Of a DNA stretch of 64,000 nucleotides, positions 34,993 to 43,260 are shown piece by piece. The position numbers and the translations under genes are program-made. How positions within the stretch are numbered: the stretch's first letter is position 1; the number at the start of each line of letters is the position of its first letter. Below the pieces are notes generated by a model. It had not been told where the DNA came from. It saw only the letters and a list, made by a program, of their open reading frames with translations, and did not search any database. Origin of the DNA: Achromobacter aegrifaciens (GTDB lineage: Bacteria > Pseudomonadota > Gammaproteobacteria > Burkholderiales > Burkholderiaceae_B); contig NZ_CADIJY010000001.1 of the NCBI RefSeq assembly GCF_902859735.1, forward strand, positions 992,001 through 1,056,000, read 5' to 3'.

Positions 34993-35067
34993 GACGAATG
35001 CGCAAGCCAAATCCAAGGGAAAAACAAGGCGGCCGCAAAGCCTTCCGCCCGGGTGCTAAGCATACTG
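34993..35067 (+). promoter_or_regulatory. Second copy of the CAAG-repeat promoter
   Basis: This block is the counterpart of 29121-29195, ungapped and of equal length. CAAG occurs at 35003, 35014 and 35025, again exactly 11 bases apart, and the block ends in AAGCATACTG, 54 bases before ATG 35121. It lies between the divergent regulator gene and the NAD(P)-binding gene, so it may also serve autoregulation. Confidence 0.68.
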
Positions 35068-35120
35068 CAAGCACCCGGTCGGAATGTGCGACGGGACGGC
35101 AATCAAGCAAGGAGCGGAAC

Positions 35121-35870
35121 ATGAAAATCGTGGTTATCGGCGGTACCGGCCTGATCGGGTCGAATGTGGTGCAACGGCTGCGCGCAAACGGTCATGAAAC
35201 CGTTGCGGCATCGCCCAGGACGGGCGTGGACACCTTGACCGGCGCGGGATTGGCCGAGGCCCTGGCCGGGGCGCAGGCAGTGCTGGACGTGTCCAATTCT
35301 CCGTCGTTCGAGGATCAGGCAGTGATGGCGTTCTTCGAAACCGCTGGGCGCAATCTGTTGGCGGCGGCAACCCGGGCTGGCGTGGAACATTACCTGGCGC
35401 TATCCGTGGTCGGCGCTGAGCGATTGCCGGACAGCGGCTACATGCGCGCCAAGGTGGCCCAGGAAAAGCTGATCCGGGAATCGAAGATTCCCTACACCAT
35501 CCTGCGCGCAACCCAGTTCTTCCAGTTCGTAGAGGGCATCGTGAGCGCGGGTGCGCAAAATGGCATGATCCGGCTGTCTCCCGCCCTGATCCAGCCCATC
35601 GCGGCCGACGACGTATCGGCGGTGCTGGCCGACCTGGCCGTCGCGACTCCGGTAAATGGCACGGTCGAAGTGGGAGGGCCGGACCGCTTTCCTCTTGACG
35701 AGCTGGGCCGCAAGTTCCTGGCTGCGCGCGGCGATGCCCGCACCGTTGTTGCCGACGTGCACGCGCGCTACTACGGCAGCGAGCTGGACGACCGTTCGCT
35801 GGTCGCGGGCGCGCATGCGCACATCGGACCGACGCGCTTCCAGAATTGGCTCACTCGCCCCGCAGCATGA
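35121..35870 (+). CDS. NmrA-like NAD(P)-binding protein
   Basis: This 249-residue protein has the Rossmann motif GGTGLIGSNV at the N-terminus and the overall plan of atypical short-chain dehydrogenases of the NmrA/YwnB type (LSVVGAERLPDSGYMRAKVAQEKLI; PYTILRATQFFQF; PIAADDVSAVLADLA). The Tyr-Lys pair is replaced by YMRAK, so Tyr and Lys remain but spacing should be checked. It may be a redox sensor or reductase. It shares the promoter block with the efflux operon, suggesting a part in the same stress response. Confidence 0.87.
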   Translation: MKIVVIGGTGLIGSNVVQRLRANGHETVAASPRTGVDTLTGAGLAEALAGAQAVLDVSNSPSFEDQAVMAFFETAGRNLLAAATRAGVEHYLALSVVGAERLPDSGYMRAKVAQEKLIRESKIPYTILRATQFFQFVEGIVSAGAQNGMIRLSPALIQPIAADDVSAVLADLAVATPVNGTVEVGGPDRFPLDELGRKFLAARGDARTVVADVHARYYGSELDDRSLVAGAHAHIGPTRFQNWLTRPAA

Positions 35871-35962
35871 CAGCAGCTGCAAAGAGCTGCGGCGCAAGGT
35901 GGGCGGGATCGAACCGGGGAAGCGCGTCGGGCTGTTCGAATCAAGGGCCGCCGAGGACGCTC

Positions 35963-36883
35963 ATGGAAAATCGCGGAATATCCCTGCAGGACATTCTCAT
36001 CTTCGTGGAAGTGGTCAAGCACGGCGGATTCACATCCGCCGCTGCGATGCTGGACATGCCTGTTTCCACGGTGTCCAGGCGGCTGTCGATACTGGAGAGC
36101 CAGCTGGGCGCTCAGCTATTGGTACGCACGACGCGCAAGGTGTCCACCACGACGGCCGGTGTCCGCTATTTCGAGGAATGCGTCGGCCACGTCGAGGCCG
36201 CGCTCAATGCGCACGAGGTCATTCAATCGTATGTCGGCCGACCCGAAGGAACGCTGCGCGTTTCGATTCCTTCCAGTCTCACTGCGTTGCTGCCTATCCT
36301 GGTCGCGGCGATGCGCCGGGATTATCCGAAGGTCAGGCTCGACATCGTGGTGGGGGGAGGGGAAACGGGCCACAATCCGATGCCTTTTGAATTGTCGATC
36401 CGGGGTGGTCCTCAGCGCGATTCTTTGCTTATCCAGCGTCCGGTGCTGGAGCTCAGGCGTGTCCTGATCGCATCGCGCGCCTACCTGAACGCCGCGGGGC
36501 GCCCCAGGGACCCGGCGGATTTGCACAACCATGAGTTGCTTGTGGTCGCGACCGAGACGGACTGGGAACTGCGCCGAAACGGCGAGAGTCGCCGCATTCC
36601 GGTTTCATCGACGGTGGTGACCGAGAGCGCCTTGCTCAATGTGCAGCTGGCGATGGCAGGCGCGGGCATCGCATGGATGCCGTGTGATCTGCTGCTGGAC
36701 CACAGGGGGGCGCGGCGCACGCTGGAGCGTGTGTTGCCGGAGTGGGAACTGCCTCCCACGACCCTGTATGCGCTCTCTCAGACGCGCGTGGTCTCCGCGC
36801 GCGCCCAGGCGTTCCTGGACACATTCAAGGGGTTGCTGCAGGGCGTTCCGAAGCAACCCCAGATCGCCATCAGCCGAAAGTAA
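35963..36883 (+). CDS. LysR-family transcriptional regulator
   Basis: This 306-residue regulator has an N-terminal winged helix (LQDILIFVEVVKHGGFTSAAAMLDMPVSTVSRRLSILE) and a C-terminal LysR substrate-binding domain (LRVSIPSSLTALLPILVAAM). It is of the DsdC/CrgA-like group by the RTTRKVSTT segment after the helix. It lies downstream of the NAD(P)-binding gene after 92 bases and overlaps the convergent DipZ-like gene by 14 bases. Target genes are not evident. Confidence 0.9.
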   Translation: MENRGISLQDILIFVEVVKHGGFTSAAAMLDMPVSTVSRRLSILESQLGAQLLVRTTRKVSTTTAGVRYFEECVGHVEAALNAHEVIQSYVGRPEGTLRVSIPSSLTALLPILVAAMRRDYPKVRLDIVVGGGETGHNPMPFELSIRGGPQRDSLLIQRPVLELRRVLIASRAYLNAAGRPRDPADLHNHELLVVATETDWELRRNGESRRIPVSSTVVTESALLNVQLAMAGAGIAWMPCDLLLDHRGARRTLERVLPEWELPPTTLYALSQTRVVSARAQAFLDTFKGLLQGVPKQPQIAISRK

Positions 36884-38582
36884 AGGCGTAGGCTTCAACG
36901 CCGGGCTCCAGGAACTCGATCTGGAAGACGCGGTCGCGGTCCGGCGTCTGTTGCCGCACGAGCTGATAAAGCTTGTGCCCCTCGATGACGCCCTCTCCCT
37001 GCTCATTGATGTCGGCCCCGTGATCCGCCAGCGGCGGCCGGCCGTCCAGCGTGACGCGGAATCGCACCGGCCGGCCGTCCGCCGCAGGGCCCAGCACCAT
37101 GTGCAGGTCGCGCGCATGAAAGCGCTGGATGACGCGGCCGTTGGCGCCTGTGGCCACCGCAAGTTCCGGTTCCAGCCGCCATGATCCGGCCAGCGTCCAT
37201 TGGTTGGCGCCCAGTTCGCCCGCGGGCTGGTAGACCGCGTCCTTATGCTGCCTGATCGGCGTGCCGCCCGGCGCGTAGCTCGTGGCCTTGCCATAGCCCA
37301 GGTAGCTTTCGCCCGAACGCAGCGTCGACCACTGCGGCGGCGCTTCCACGCCGCGCGCCGCGGGCCGGGCGGCATCGGCGTCGGGCAGCGTCCGGCCCGC
37401 TTCCGCAAGCAGGCGCTGGATCACGCGTTCCGTCTGCTGGTAATCGTGCTCGCCCGCGACCGTGTACCGCACGCGGCCCTGGCCATCGAGCAGATAGAAG
37501 GCGGGCCAGGACTGATTGCGGAACGCTCGCCAAATCCGGAACCCGTTGTCCAGGGCGACGGGGTACTGAATGCCCAGGTCCGCGACCGCCCGGCGTACAT
37601 TGGAGGCGCTCTTCTCGAATGCGAATTCAGGCGAATGCACGCCTATCACTTCCAACCCGGCATCCTTGTACTTGTCGTGCCAGGCCTTCAGATAGGGGAG
37701 CGTGCGCAGGCAGTTGATGCAGGAATAGGTCCAGAAGTCGACCAGCACGATCTTGCCATCGAGATCGGCGGCGCCCAACGGTCCGGAATTCAGCCAGCCG
37801 TTGGCATCCTGCAGGGATGCCAGCGGACCGTTCGCGGCTGCGAACGTCTTGGCCGGATTGTTCGGGCGTAGCTGTTCGACCAATTGCTGCTCCAGCCGCG
37901 CTGCGCCCGAGGCAGAGGCGCTGGAGAGAAGCGCCGGGTTCCATCCGAGCGCGGACACGGCAACTGCGGCCATGACGGCGGCGCCGGCCACCCTGCGCAG
38001 GCCTTGGGCCGCAGGCAGGAAGCGGTGCAACGTCGCGGCCATGCCGCGTCCGAGCCAGAGCGCCGCGGCCAGCGCCACCGCCGCGCCGCAGGCGAATGAC
38101 AGCAGCAGCAAGGAAGTCTGGATGTTCGCGCCGTTGAGCGCCGCGCTGGTAAGCAGCAGTCCCAGGATGGGGCCGGCGCACGGCGCCCATAGCAGGCCGG
38201 TGCCCAGGCCCAGCCCGATGGAAAGCAGCCCGGCCGCGCGCGGCGAGCCGGGAGGCGCTCCTGCCAGGCGATTGCCCAGCGCAACCAGCGGCCGGCTCAT
38301 CCAGTCGCCCACGGCGGGCAGCAGCAACGCAAGTCCGAAGAGCGCCAACAGTGCCATCGCGGTGCAGCGCGCGCCCTCATTGAGCGTCACGACCCAGGCG
38401 CCGCCGAACGCCGCCAGGCTGGCGACCGCCGCGAACGCGACCGCCATGCTCGCGAGCAGCGGCAAGGCATGGGTCCGGAATGAACCTGATCCGCGTGCGA
38501 ACACGAAGGGCAGGATGGGCAGGATGCAGGGGCTCACGATGGTGAGAACGCCGCCAAGAAAAGCTACAAGAATGATCAGCAT
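36870..38582 (-). CDS. DipZ-like CcdA/thioredoxin fusion protein
   Basis: This 570-residue membrane protein fuses a CcdA/DsbD-type transmembrane domain (about 1-215) to a periplasmic thioredoxin-like domain (about 260-400) and a C-terminal beta-rich domain (about 425-570). The membrane cysteines are Cys19 (SPCILP) and Cys135 (APCAGP); the thioredoxin site is TYSCINC (Cys288, Cys291). This is the plan of mycobacterial DipZ-like proteins, which move reducing power from cytoplasm to periplasm. It is the last gene of a likely operon beginning with ohr, linking it to organic-peroxide defence. Confidence 0.88.
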   Translation of the reverse strand: MLIILVAFLGGVLTIVSPCILPILPFVFARGSGSFRTHALPLLASMAVAFAAVASLAAFGGAWVVTLNEGARCTAMALLALFGLALLLPAVGDWMSRPLVALGNRLAGAPPGSPRAAGLLSIGLGLGTGLLWAPCAGPILGLLLTSAALNGANIQTSLLLLSFACGAAVALAAALWLGRGMAATLHRFLPAAQGLRRVAGAAVMAAVAVSALGWNPALLSSASASGAARLEQQLVEQLRPNNPAKTFAAANGPLASLQDANGWLNSGPLGAADLDGKIVLVDFWTYSCINCLRTLPYLKAWHDKYKDAGLEVIGVHSPEFAFEKSASNVRRAVADLGIQYPVALDNGFRIWRAFRNQSWPAFYLLDGQGRVRYTVAGEHDYQQTERVIQRLLAEAGRTLPDADAARPAARGVEAPPQWSTLRSGESYLGYGKATSYAPGGTPIRQHKDAVYQPAGELGANQWTLAGSWRLEPELAVATGANGRVIQRFHARDLHMVLGPAADGRPVRFRVTLDGRPPLADHGADINEQGEGVIEGHKLYQLVRQQTPDRDRVFQIEFLEPGVEAYAFTFG

Positions 38583-38621
38583 GGGTAGGCACCGCGACGC
38601 AAGGAGAGAGGGGAGCGAGAG

Positions 38622-38753
38622 TCAGGACTCGCGCTTTTGCCGGCGCGCGCCGCTGTCGTTGCGCGCCGTGATGGTCTGGCAGCTCAGCGGGTTGCGCAGC
38701 TCATGCGCCAGCCCGCCGGCAAACAGGATGAGTACGAGCAGGAGCTTGCGCAT
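38622..38753 (-). CDS. 43-residue predicted membrane or exported peptide
   Basis: The minus strand carries a 44-codon ORF, start ATG 38753, beginning MRKLLLVLILFAGGLAHEL and ending in a basic tail (ARRQKRES). The hydrophobic start looks like a signal or membrane anchor; a single cysteine follows near residue 25. AAGGGGAA lies about 6 bases upstream of the ATG. It sits 12 bases after ohr and 39 bases before the DipZ-like gene, all in the same direction. No family recognised; reality is inferred from ribosome site and operon position. Confidence 0.5.
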   Translation of the reverse strand: MRKLLLVLILFAGGLAHELRNPLSCQTITARNDSGARRQKRES

Positions 38754-38765
38754 GTCGGTTCCCCT

Positions 38766-39218
38766 TCAGGCCGCATGGACGTTGAGGGTCACATCGATGT
38801 TGCCCCGCGTGGCTTTCGAGTACGGGCAGATTTCATCGGCCGCGTGGGCAATCTGCTCGGCCAGCGCCTGGTCCAGTCCGGGCAGGAACACGTTGAAGCG
38901 GGCTTGGAGCAGGTAGGCGCTGCCCGCCATGCCCAGATCCACTTCCACGTCCACCGCGCGATCGTTCGGCAGTTGCACCTTCATCTGTTTGGCAATGACG
39001 TCCAGCGCACTGGTGTAGCAGGCGGACCAGGCGCCCGCGAAAAGCTGCTCGGCGGTCGGATGCGGCTGGATGTCTTCGAAAGCCTGGACCAGGCCCGGGT
39101 TGTTGGGAGTCGAAAGACGGATATCGAGCCGTTCCTCGCCGCCCTGCGAGACATAGTTGCGAGAGAGGGTCGTATGGGTCTTGCCGGTCAAAAGGACTTT
39201 CTGGATACGGGCGGGCAT
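38766..39218 (-). CDS. ohr: Ohr, organic hydroperoxide resistance peroxidase
   Basis: Ohr is a thiol-dependent peroxidase of the OsmC superfamily that reduces organic hydroperoxides. The 150-residue protein has the two catalytic cysteines in family context: SACYTSAL (Cys67) and EICPYSKATRGN (Cys131), and TLSRNYVSQGGEERLDIRLSTPN near the start. ATG 39218 is chosen over the in-frame ATG 39311, which would cross the operator region. It is divergent from the MarR-type gene at 39408, the usual ohr/ohrR arrangement. Confidence 0.94.
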   Translation of the reverse strand: MPARIQKVLLTGKTHTTLSRNYVSQGGEERLDIRLSTPNNPGLVQAFEDIQPHPTAEQLFAGAWSACYTSALDVIAKQMKVQLPNDRAVDVEVDLGMAGSAYLLQARFNVFLPGLDQALAEQIAHAADEICPYSKATRGNIDVTLNVHAA

Positions 39219-39252
39219 GGGGAACTTCCTTGTCAGTTGGAATTTAAATCGG

Positions 39253-39269
39253 ATTCGATTAAATCGAAT
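39253..39269. promoter_or_regulatory. Likely OhrR operator, perfect 8-bp inverted repeat
   Basis: ATTCGATT and AATCGAAT flank a single A, giving a 17-base palindrome 35 bases before the ohr start. The neighbouring bases repeat the ATCG/ATTAAATC pattern (39241-39280). MarR-type OhrR proteins bind AT-rich palindromes over the ohr promoter, so this is the natural repressor site. Confidence 0.7.
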
Positions 39270-39353
39270 GCGATTGAAGCGCATGGTAAGAAGCGCGAGT
39301 CCCGGCGTCAAGAGGCGGAAGCGAGGAAATTCGTATCAAATCGTTTACGACTG

Positions 39354-39367
39354 CATCGCATGCGATG
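39354..39367. promoter_or_regulatory. Second palindrome in ohr-ohrR region
   Basis: CATCGCATGCGATG is a perfect 14-base palindrome 40 bases before the ohrR start. It differs from the site near ohr but shares the ATCG-type core, so it could be an autoregulatory OhrR site. Assignment is by position and symmetry only. Confidence 0.45.
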
Positions 39368-39407
39368 TAAAGTGGCGCCATCAGGCAGACCAGATACCGA
39401 GGTGCAC

Positions 39408-39872
39408 ATGAAGTCCAAGACCCCAAACGATCCGTCCCAGAGAAAGCTGGCGGAATTCCTCTGTTTCGCGGTTTATTCGACCAACCTGGCATTCGGCCGC
39501 GTGTACCGCCCCATCCTCGACGCGCTCGGGCTCACCTACACGCAGTACGTGACGATGATTGCCCTTTTCGAAGAGGACGATCAGACGGTCGGCAGCCTGG
39601 GCGAAAAGCTCTTTCTTGAATCCAACACCCTCACGCCGATACTCAAGAAGCTCGAAGGCATGGGCTATCTGGAACGCGTGCGCGACTCGGTGGACGAGCG
39701 GCTGGTCCGGGTGCGCGTGACCGACGAAGGGCGGCGCTTGCGCGAGAAGACCGCAAGCATCAACCTGAGCGATGCTTGCGGTCTCACGGGCGATCAGTTC
39801 GCGGCGTTGAGGGAGCAGGTTGTCGCGCTGCGCGACAACCTGGTCGAGGCGGCGCGGCCGGACGGCGGTTGA
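39408..39872 (+). CDS. ohrR: OhrR-like MarR-family peroxide-sensing repressor
   Basis: This 154-residue MarR protein carries the N-terminal sensing cysteine of OhrR (Cys19, in EFLCFAVYSTN) followed by YRPILDALGLTYTQYVTMIAL and a winged helix (TVGSLGEKLFLESNTLTPILKKLE). Oxidation of that cysteine by organic peroxides releases the repressor from DNA. ATG 39408 is chosen; the open frame upstream runs through the operators and ohr. It should repress ohr and probably the genes behind it. Confidence 0.92.
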   Translation: MKSKTPNDPSQRKLAEFLCFAVYSTNLAFGRVYRPILDALGLTYTQYVTMIALFEEDDQTVGSLGEKLFLESNTLTPILKKLEGMGYLERVRDSVDERLVRVRVTDEGRRLREKTASINLSDACGLTGDQFAALREQVVALRDNLVEAARPDGG

Positions 39873-39878
39873 ACGCAG

Positions 39879-40787
39879 GTGGACACCTTCAACTACATGC
39901 GCGCCTTCCGGCGCATCGTCGAACTGGGCAGCCTGGCCAAGGCGGCCGAGGCGCTGGATATGTCGTCCGCCGGGCTCAGCAAGCAGTTGCGGGCGCTGGA
40001 AGCCCACCTGGGGGCCGTGCTCATCCAGCGGACCACCCGCAAGATGAGCCTGACCGACACGGGCGCGGCCTATTACGCCGAATGCTGCCGGCTGCTGGAC
40101 GAACTGGACGCCCTGGAAAAATCCGTCAGGCGCGAGTCTCGCCTGGTGTCGGGGCGGCTGCGCGTGAACGCGCCGGTCTCGTTTGCCTTGAGCGTGCTGA
40201 CGCCGCTGCTGGCGCGCTTTCTGCGCCAATATCCGGAACTGCGCCTGGACCTGGCGATGGAAGACCGGCTGGTCGATGCGGTGGGACAGGGCTTTGACGT
40301 GTCCATACGGCTGCGCGCGCAACTGGACGATTCTTCGCTGATTGCGCGCCGGCTGGCGTCGCTGACGCAGGTGCTGTGCGCGGCGCCGTCCTACCTCGAC
40401 AGCCGCGGCACTCCGGAAAGCGTGGACGCGCTGCGCGGGCATGACATCCTCAGCTATACCTTGGCCGAAAGCCCTGGCGCGGTTGCGGACGAGGATGCAG
40501 GCCAGCAGGCGGATCCGTTGGCCGGACCCGCGCTGGTGCAGGTCAACAACAGCCTGATGCTGCGGGACCTGCTGGAAGAGGGGCTGGGCATAGGCGCCTT
40601 GCCGTCGTTCCTGGCCGCGCCCGCCATCGCCAGCGGCAGGCTGGTGCGCGTTTTACCCCAACAGCCCGCCGCGCCTCGCCATGTCTACGCGGTCTATCCG
40701 ACCAGCCGCCACTTGCAGCCCAAGGTCAAGGCCTTTGTGGATTTCATGGCGGACCATCTGCCGGCGGCCATGCGCGGCGATTGTTGA
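39879..40787 (+). CDS. LysR-family transcriptional regulator
   Basis: This 302-residue LysR protein starts at GTG 39879, six bases after ohrR; an ATG at 39897 is possible. The winged helix is FRRIVELGSLAKAAEALDMSSAGLSKQLRALE, followed by RTTRKMSLTDTG and a substrate-binding domain with VNAPVSFALSVLTPLLARFL. It precedes the DsbA-like gene in the same direction by about 80 bases; the relation is unproved. Confidence 0.88.
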   Translation: MDTFNYMRAFRRIVELGSLAKAAEALDMSSAGLSKQLRALEAHLGAVLIQRTTRKMSLTDTGAAYYAECCRLLDELDALEKSVRRESRLVSGRLRVNAPVSFALSVLTPLLARFLRQYPELRLDLAMEDRLVDAVGQGFDVSIRLRAQLDDSSLIARRLASLTQVLCAAPSYLDSRGTPESVDALRGHDILSYTLAESPGAVADEDAGQQADPLAGPALVQVNNSLMLRDLLEEGLGIGALPSFLAAPAIASGRLVRVLPQQPAAPRHVYAVYPTSRHLQPKVKAFVDFMADHLPAAMRGDC

Positions 40788-40867
40788 CGCGCAGCGAATA
40801 AAGTCCTGCCGGCGGACCCCTTATTCTCGCGCCGGCCCGTCCTTAAGCTGGCGTCCATTGAAACGAG

Positions 40868-41548
40868 ATGGACGCCATCATGACTTCGACCTCCAATTAC
40901 GCACCCGCCGCGCCGCTGACCGTGGACTTCTTCCATGACGTGGTTTGCGGCTGGTGCTATGTCATGTCTCCCCGCCTGCGCCAGGTCGCGGCCGAACTGG
41001 GCATTGCCGTGCGCCAGCGCAGCTTCGTGCTGCAGGAATCGCCTGAACAGATGTGCCAGGTGTTCGGCTCGATGCCGCGCGCCAAGCAGGTGATCCTGGG
41101 CCATTGGGAAGCCTGCGCCCGCCATGAGGACCAACCCCGCATCGACGTCGAGGGCATGCGCGCCGAATCATTCGATTACCCCAGCGGGATGGCCGGCGCG
41201 CTGGCTTGCCAGGCCGCGCATCTGCTGGCCGGCGACGCGGGCCATTGGGACATGTTCGACGCGATTCAGCATGCCCACCTGAGCGAGCATCGTAATGTCG
41301 GCGATCACGCCGTGCTGTTGGACATCGCAGCAGGGCTGGGCCATGACCGGGCCGAATTCGCCGCCCTCATGCAGGGCGACGAAGCCCTGCTACGCGTGCA
41401 GGCCGATCGCGCCGCCGCCGCGCGGCTGGCCATCGACTCCATACCCACGTTGATAGTGGGGCCGCACCGGGCCCGTCTGCACACCATGTCCACGGCCGAT
41501 CTGCGGGACAGGCTGCGGGCGCTGATGCCCGCCGCGGTCGAGGCCTGA
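40868..41548 (+). CDS. DsbA/FrnE-family thiol oxidoreductase
   Basis: This 226-residue protein has a thioredoxin fold with active site VVCGWCYV (Cys27, Cys30) near the N-terminus and the family's later SIPTLIVG (the cis-Pro loop, about 192-199). It has no signal peptide, so it is cytoplasmic, as expected for FrnE-like proteins. ATG 40868 or ATG 40880 could start it. Its role, possibly protection of thiols under oxidative stress, fits the nearby ohr genes but is not shown by the sequence. Confidence 0.86.
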   Translation: MDAIMTSTSNYAPAAPLTVDFFHDVVCGWCYVMSPRLRQVAAELGIAVRQRSFVLQESPEQMCQVFGSMPRAKQVILGHWEACARHEDQPRIDVEGMRAESFDYPSGMAGALACQAAHLLAGDAGHWDMFDAIQHAHLSEHRNVGDHAVLLDIAAGLGHDRAEFAALMQGDEALLRVQADRAAAARLAIDSIPTLIVGPHRARLHTMSTADLRDRLRALMPAAVEA

Positions 41549-41593
41549 TCGCCGGGTATCGGGGCATCGCCCACGTTTTCCTTCTTTCCATTT

Positions 41594-41612
41594 TTCCGTC
41601 CGCGGGACGGAA
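41594..41612. promoter_or_regulatory. Hairpin upstream of cyclase-family gene
   Basis: TTCCGTCC and GGACGGAA flank a 3-base loop 22 bases before ATG 41634. There is no run of T after it on the plus strand, so it is not a standard terminator. It could be a leader hairpin or an operator. Confidence 0.35.
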
Positions 41613-41633
41613 GCCACACGCACAAGGTGCATC

Positions 41634-42647
41634 ATGACTATCCGCTACACCCAAAAATTGCTCGGCCTGGCGCTGGGTGCCGCCCTCAGCTTTAACGTGC
41701 TCGCGCACGGCGCGCCCGCCCGGGCGCCGGCCTCCGGACAGGAGGTGGGCATCAGCCCCTGGGGACCGGACGATGAGATCGGCCGCCTCAACCTGATCAC
41801 GCCCGAATCGCGCGCCGCGGTAATGTCGCGCGTGGCTGGCGGCAAGGTCTATGACCTGGCCACGGAATACTACGTGGGCATGCCCAGCTGGCAGGACGCG
41901 GGCGATCCGCACTACCAGTTCTGGATGACGCACACGCCGCGCGGCACCGAAGTCGACGATCCCATGGGCGTGGGCCGCGACATGAACGCCATGCGCAGCT
42001 ATACCGGCACGGCGTTCTCGATGTACAGCCACACCGGCACGCATATCGATGCGCTCAACCACTTCGGCATCCATGGCAAGATCTGGAACGGCTTCCGGGC
42101 CGACGAGCATCTGGGCGACCGCGGCTGGAAGCGCACGGGCATCGAGAAATTCCCGCCGCTGGTGGCGCGTGGCGTGCTGATCGATGTGGCCGCGCTCAAG
42201 GGCGTGGAGATGCTTCCCGATCAGTACCGCATTACCCGGCAGGACTTGAAAGCCGCGCTGGCGCGCCAGAAGACCGAGCTGCGCGAAGGCGACATCGTCC
42301 TGATCCGCACTGGCCGCATGAAGCTGTACAACGATCCGGCGGCCTACATGGCCAAGCCGCCGGGCATGGGCCTGGACGCGGCGCGTTATCTGGTCGAGGA
42401 GGGCGGCGCCATGATTCTGGGGGCGGACAACCTCAGTTTCGAGACCTTCCCTTCAGAGGTGTCCGACGACTATGTGCCGTTGCATACCTATTTGCTGGCG
42501 CAGAAGGGCGTGCCCATCATCGAGCTGGCGGCGCTGGACGAGCTGTCGCGCGACCAGGTCTATGAATTCGCCTTCATCGGCGGGCCGCTGAAGATCCGCG
42601 GCGGCGATGCGGCGCCGCTGCGTCCGGTGGCGATGCCGCTGCGCTGA
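41634..42647 (+). CDS. Exported cyclase-family (KynB-like) hydrolase
   Basis: This 337-residue protein belongs to the cyclase/kynurenine-formamidase-like metalloenzymes, shown by HTGTHID (residues 133-139) and the preceding SMYS. Unusually for enzymes acting in catabolism it starts with a signal peptide (about 1-25, LLGLALGAALSFNVLAHGA), so it should act in the periplasm. Members hydrolyse amide, lactone or ester bonds using a metal held by the His-rich motif. Substrate unknown. It lies between the DsbA-like gene and a convergent TetR gene. Confidence 0.85.
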   Translation: MTIRYTQKLLGLALGAALSFNVLAHGAPARAPASGQEVGISPWGPDDEIGRLNLITPESRAAVMSRVAGGKVYDLATEYYVGMPSWQDAGDPHYQFWMTHTPRGTEVDDPMGVGRDMNAMRSYTGTAFSMYSHTGTHIDALNHFGIHGKIWNGFRADEHLGDRGWKRTGIEKFPPLVARGVLIDVAALKGVEMLPDQYRITRQDLKAALARQKTELREGDIVLIRTGRMKLYNDPAAYMAKPPGMGLDAARYLVEEGGAMILGADNLSFETFPSEVSDDYVPLHTYLLAQKGVPIIELAALDELSRDQVYEFAFIGGPLKIRGGDAAPLRPVAMPLR

Positions 42648-42648
42648 T

Positions 42649-43260
42649 TCACTTGCTGCGTTTGACCATCGCCATGATGGTATCCATCAACTCGTCGCGC
42701 GCCTGATCCACGCTGATGTCCTGAGCCACGGCCGCGTGCGCCAGGCCGTCAGCCGCGCCCAGCATCGCCCACATGCTGGCCGGCGATATTCCCGTGGGTC
42801 CGGCGTACGGCGCAAGTATGGATTGGCATTTCTTGATGAAGGCCTGCTGGTATTGGTGCTTTACTGCAGTCAGTTCCGGGGAGCCGCCCAGCGCGGCCAG
42901 CACGCCGGGAATCTCGCGGCCCTGCGTCATGACGCATTCGATGTAGCCCGCTGCGATGACCCGGGCCTTTTCCTTCAAGGCCGGCTTGCTGGCGGCGATC
43001 GCGGCGTCGATGAGCGCGGTCTGGCGGACGTCGAAGTCCTGGTACAGCGCCACCAGCAGCCCGTTGCGCGTGCCGAAGTGGTCATAGGCCACGGGCTTGG
43101 TGATGCCGGCTTCCGTGGCCAGCCGTCCCAGGGTCAGGGCGTCCGTGCCTTCGTCGCTGATCAGCTTCCAGGCGACGTCCAGCAACTGGCGTTGGCGATC
43201 GTCTCGCGACAGGCGGCGCTGCGGGTTGGCTCTGGCGGGGCTTGGCATCTTTGCGGTCAT
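42649..43260 (-). CDS. TetR-family transcriptional repressor
   Basis: This 203-residue regulator has an N-terminal TetR helix-turn-helix (RQRQLLDVAWKLISDEGTDALTLGRLATEAGITKPVAYDHFGTRNGL). Its start ATG 43260 overlaps the stop of the upstream NAD(P)H oxidoreductase gene by ATGA, so the two form a unit. It most likely controls that unit through the dyad at 43907-43939. The longer ORF reaching 43614 lies inside the oxidoreductase gene. Confidence 0.92.
   Translation of the reverse strand: MTAKMPSPARANPQRRLSRDDRQRQLLDVAWKLISDEGTDALTLGRLATEAGITKPVAYDHFGTRNGLLVALYQDFDVRQTALIDAAIAASKPALKEKARVIAAGYIECVMTQGREIPGVLAALGGSPELTAVKHQYQQAFIKKCQSILAPYAGPTGISPASMWAMLGAADGLAHAAVAQDISVDQARDELMDTIMAMVKRSK

Noticed and set aside
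33601-35124. 507-codon plus-strand open frame opposite the CadC-like regulator
   Set aside because: Shadow of the regulator gene; it also runs through the CAAG promoter block.
41594-41612. Hairpin considered as a terminator of the DsbA-like gene
   Set aside because: No T-run follows on either strand in the needed position; recorded only as a hairpin.
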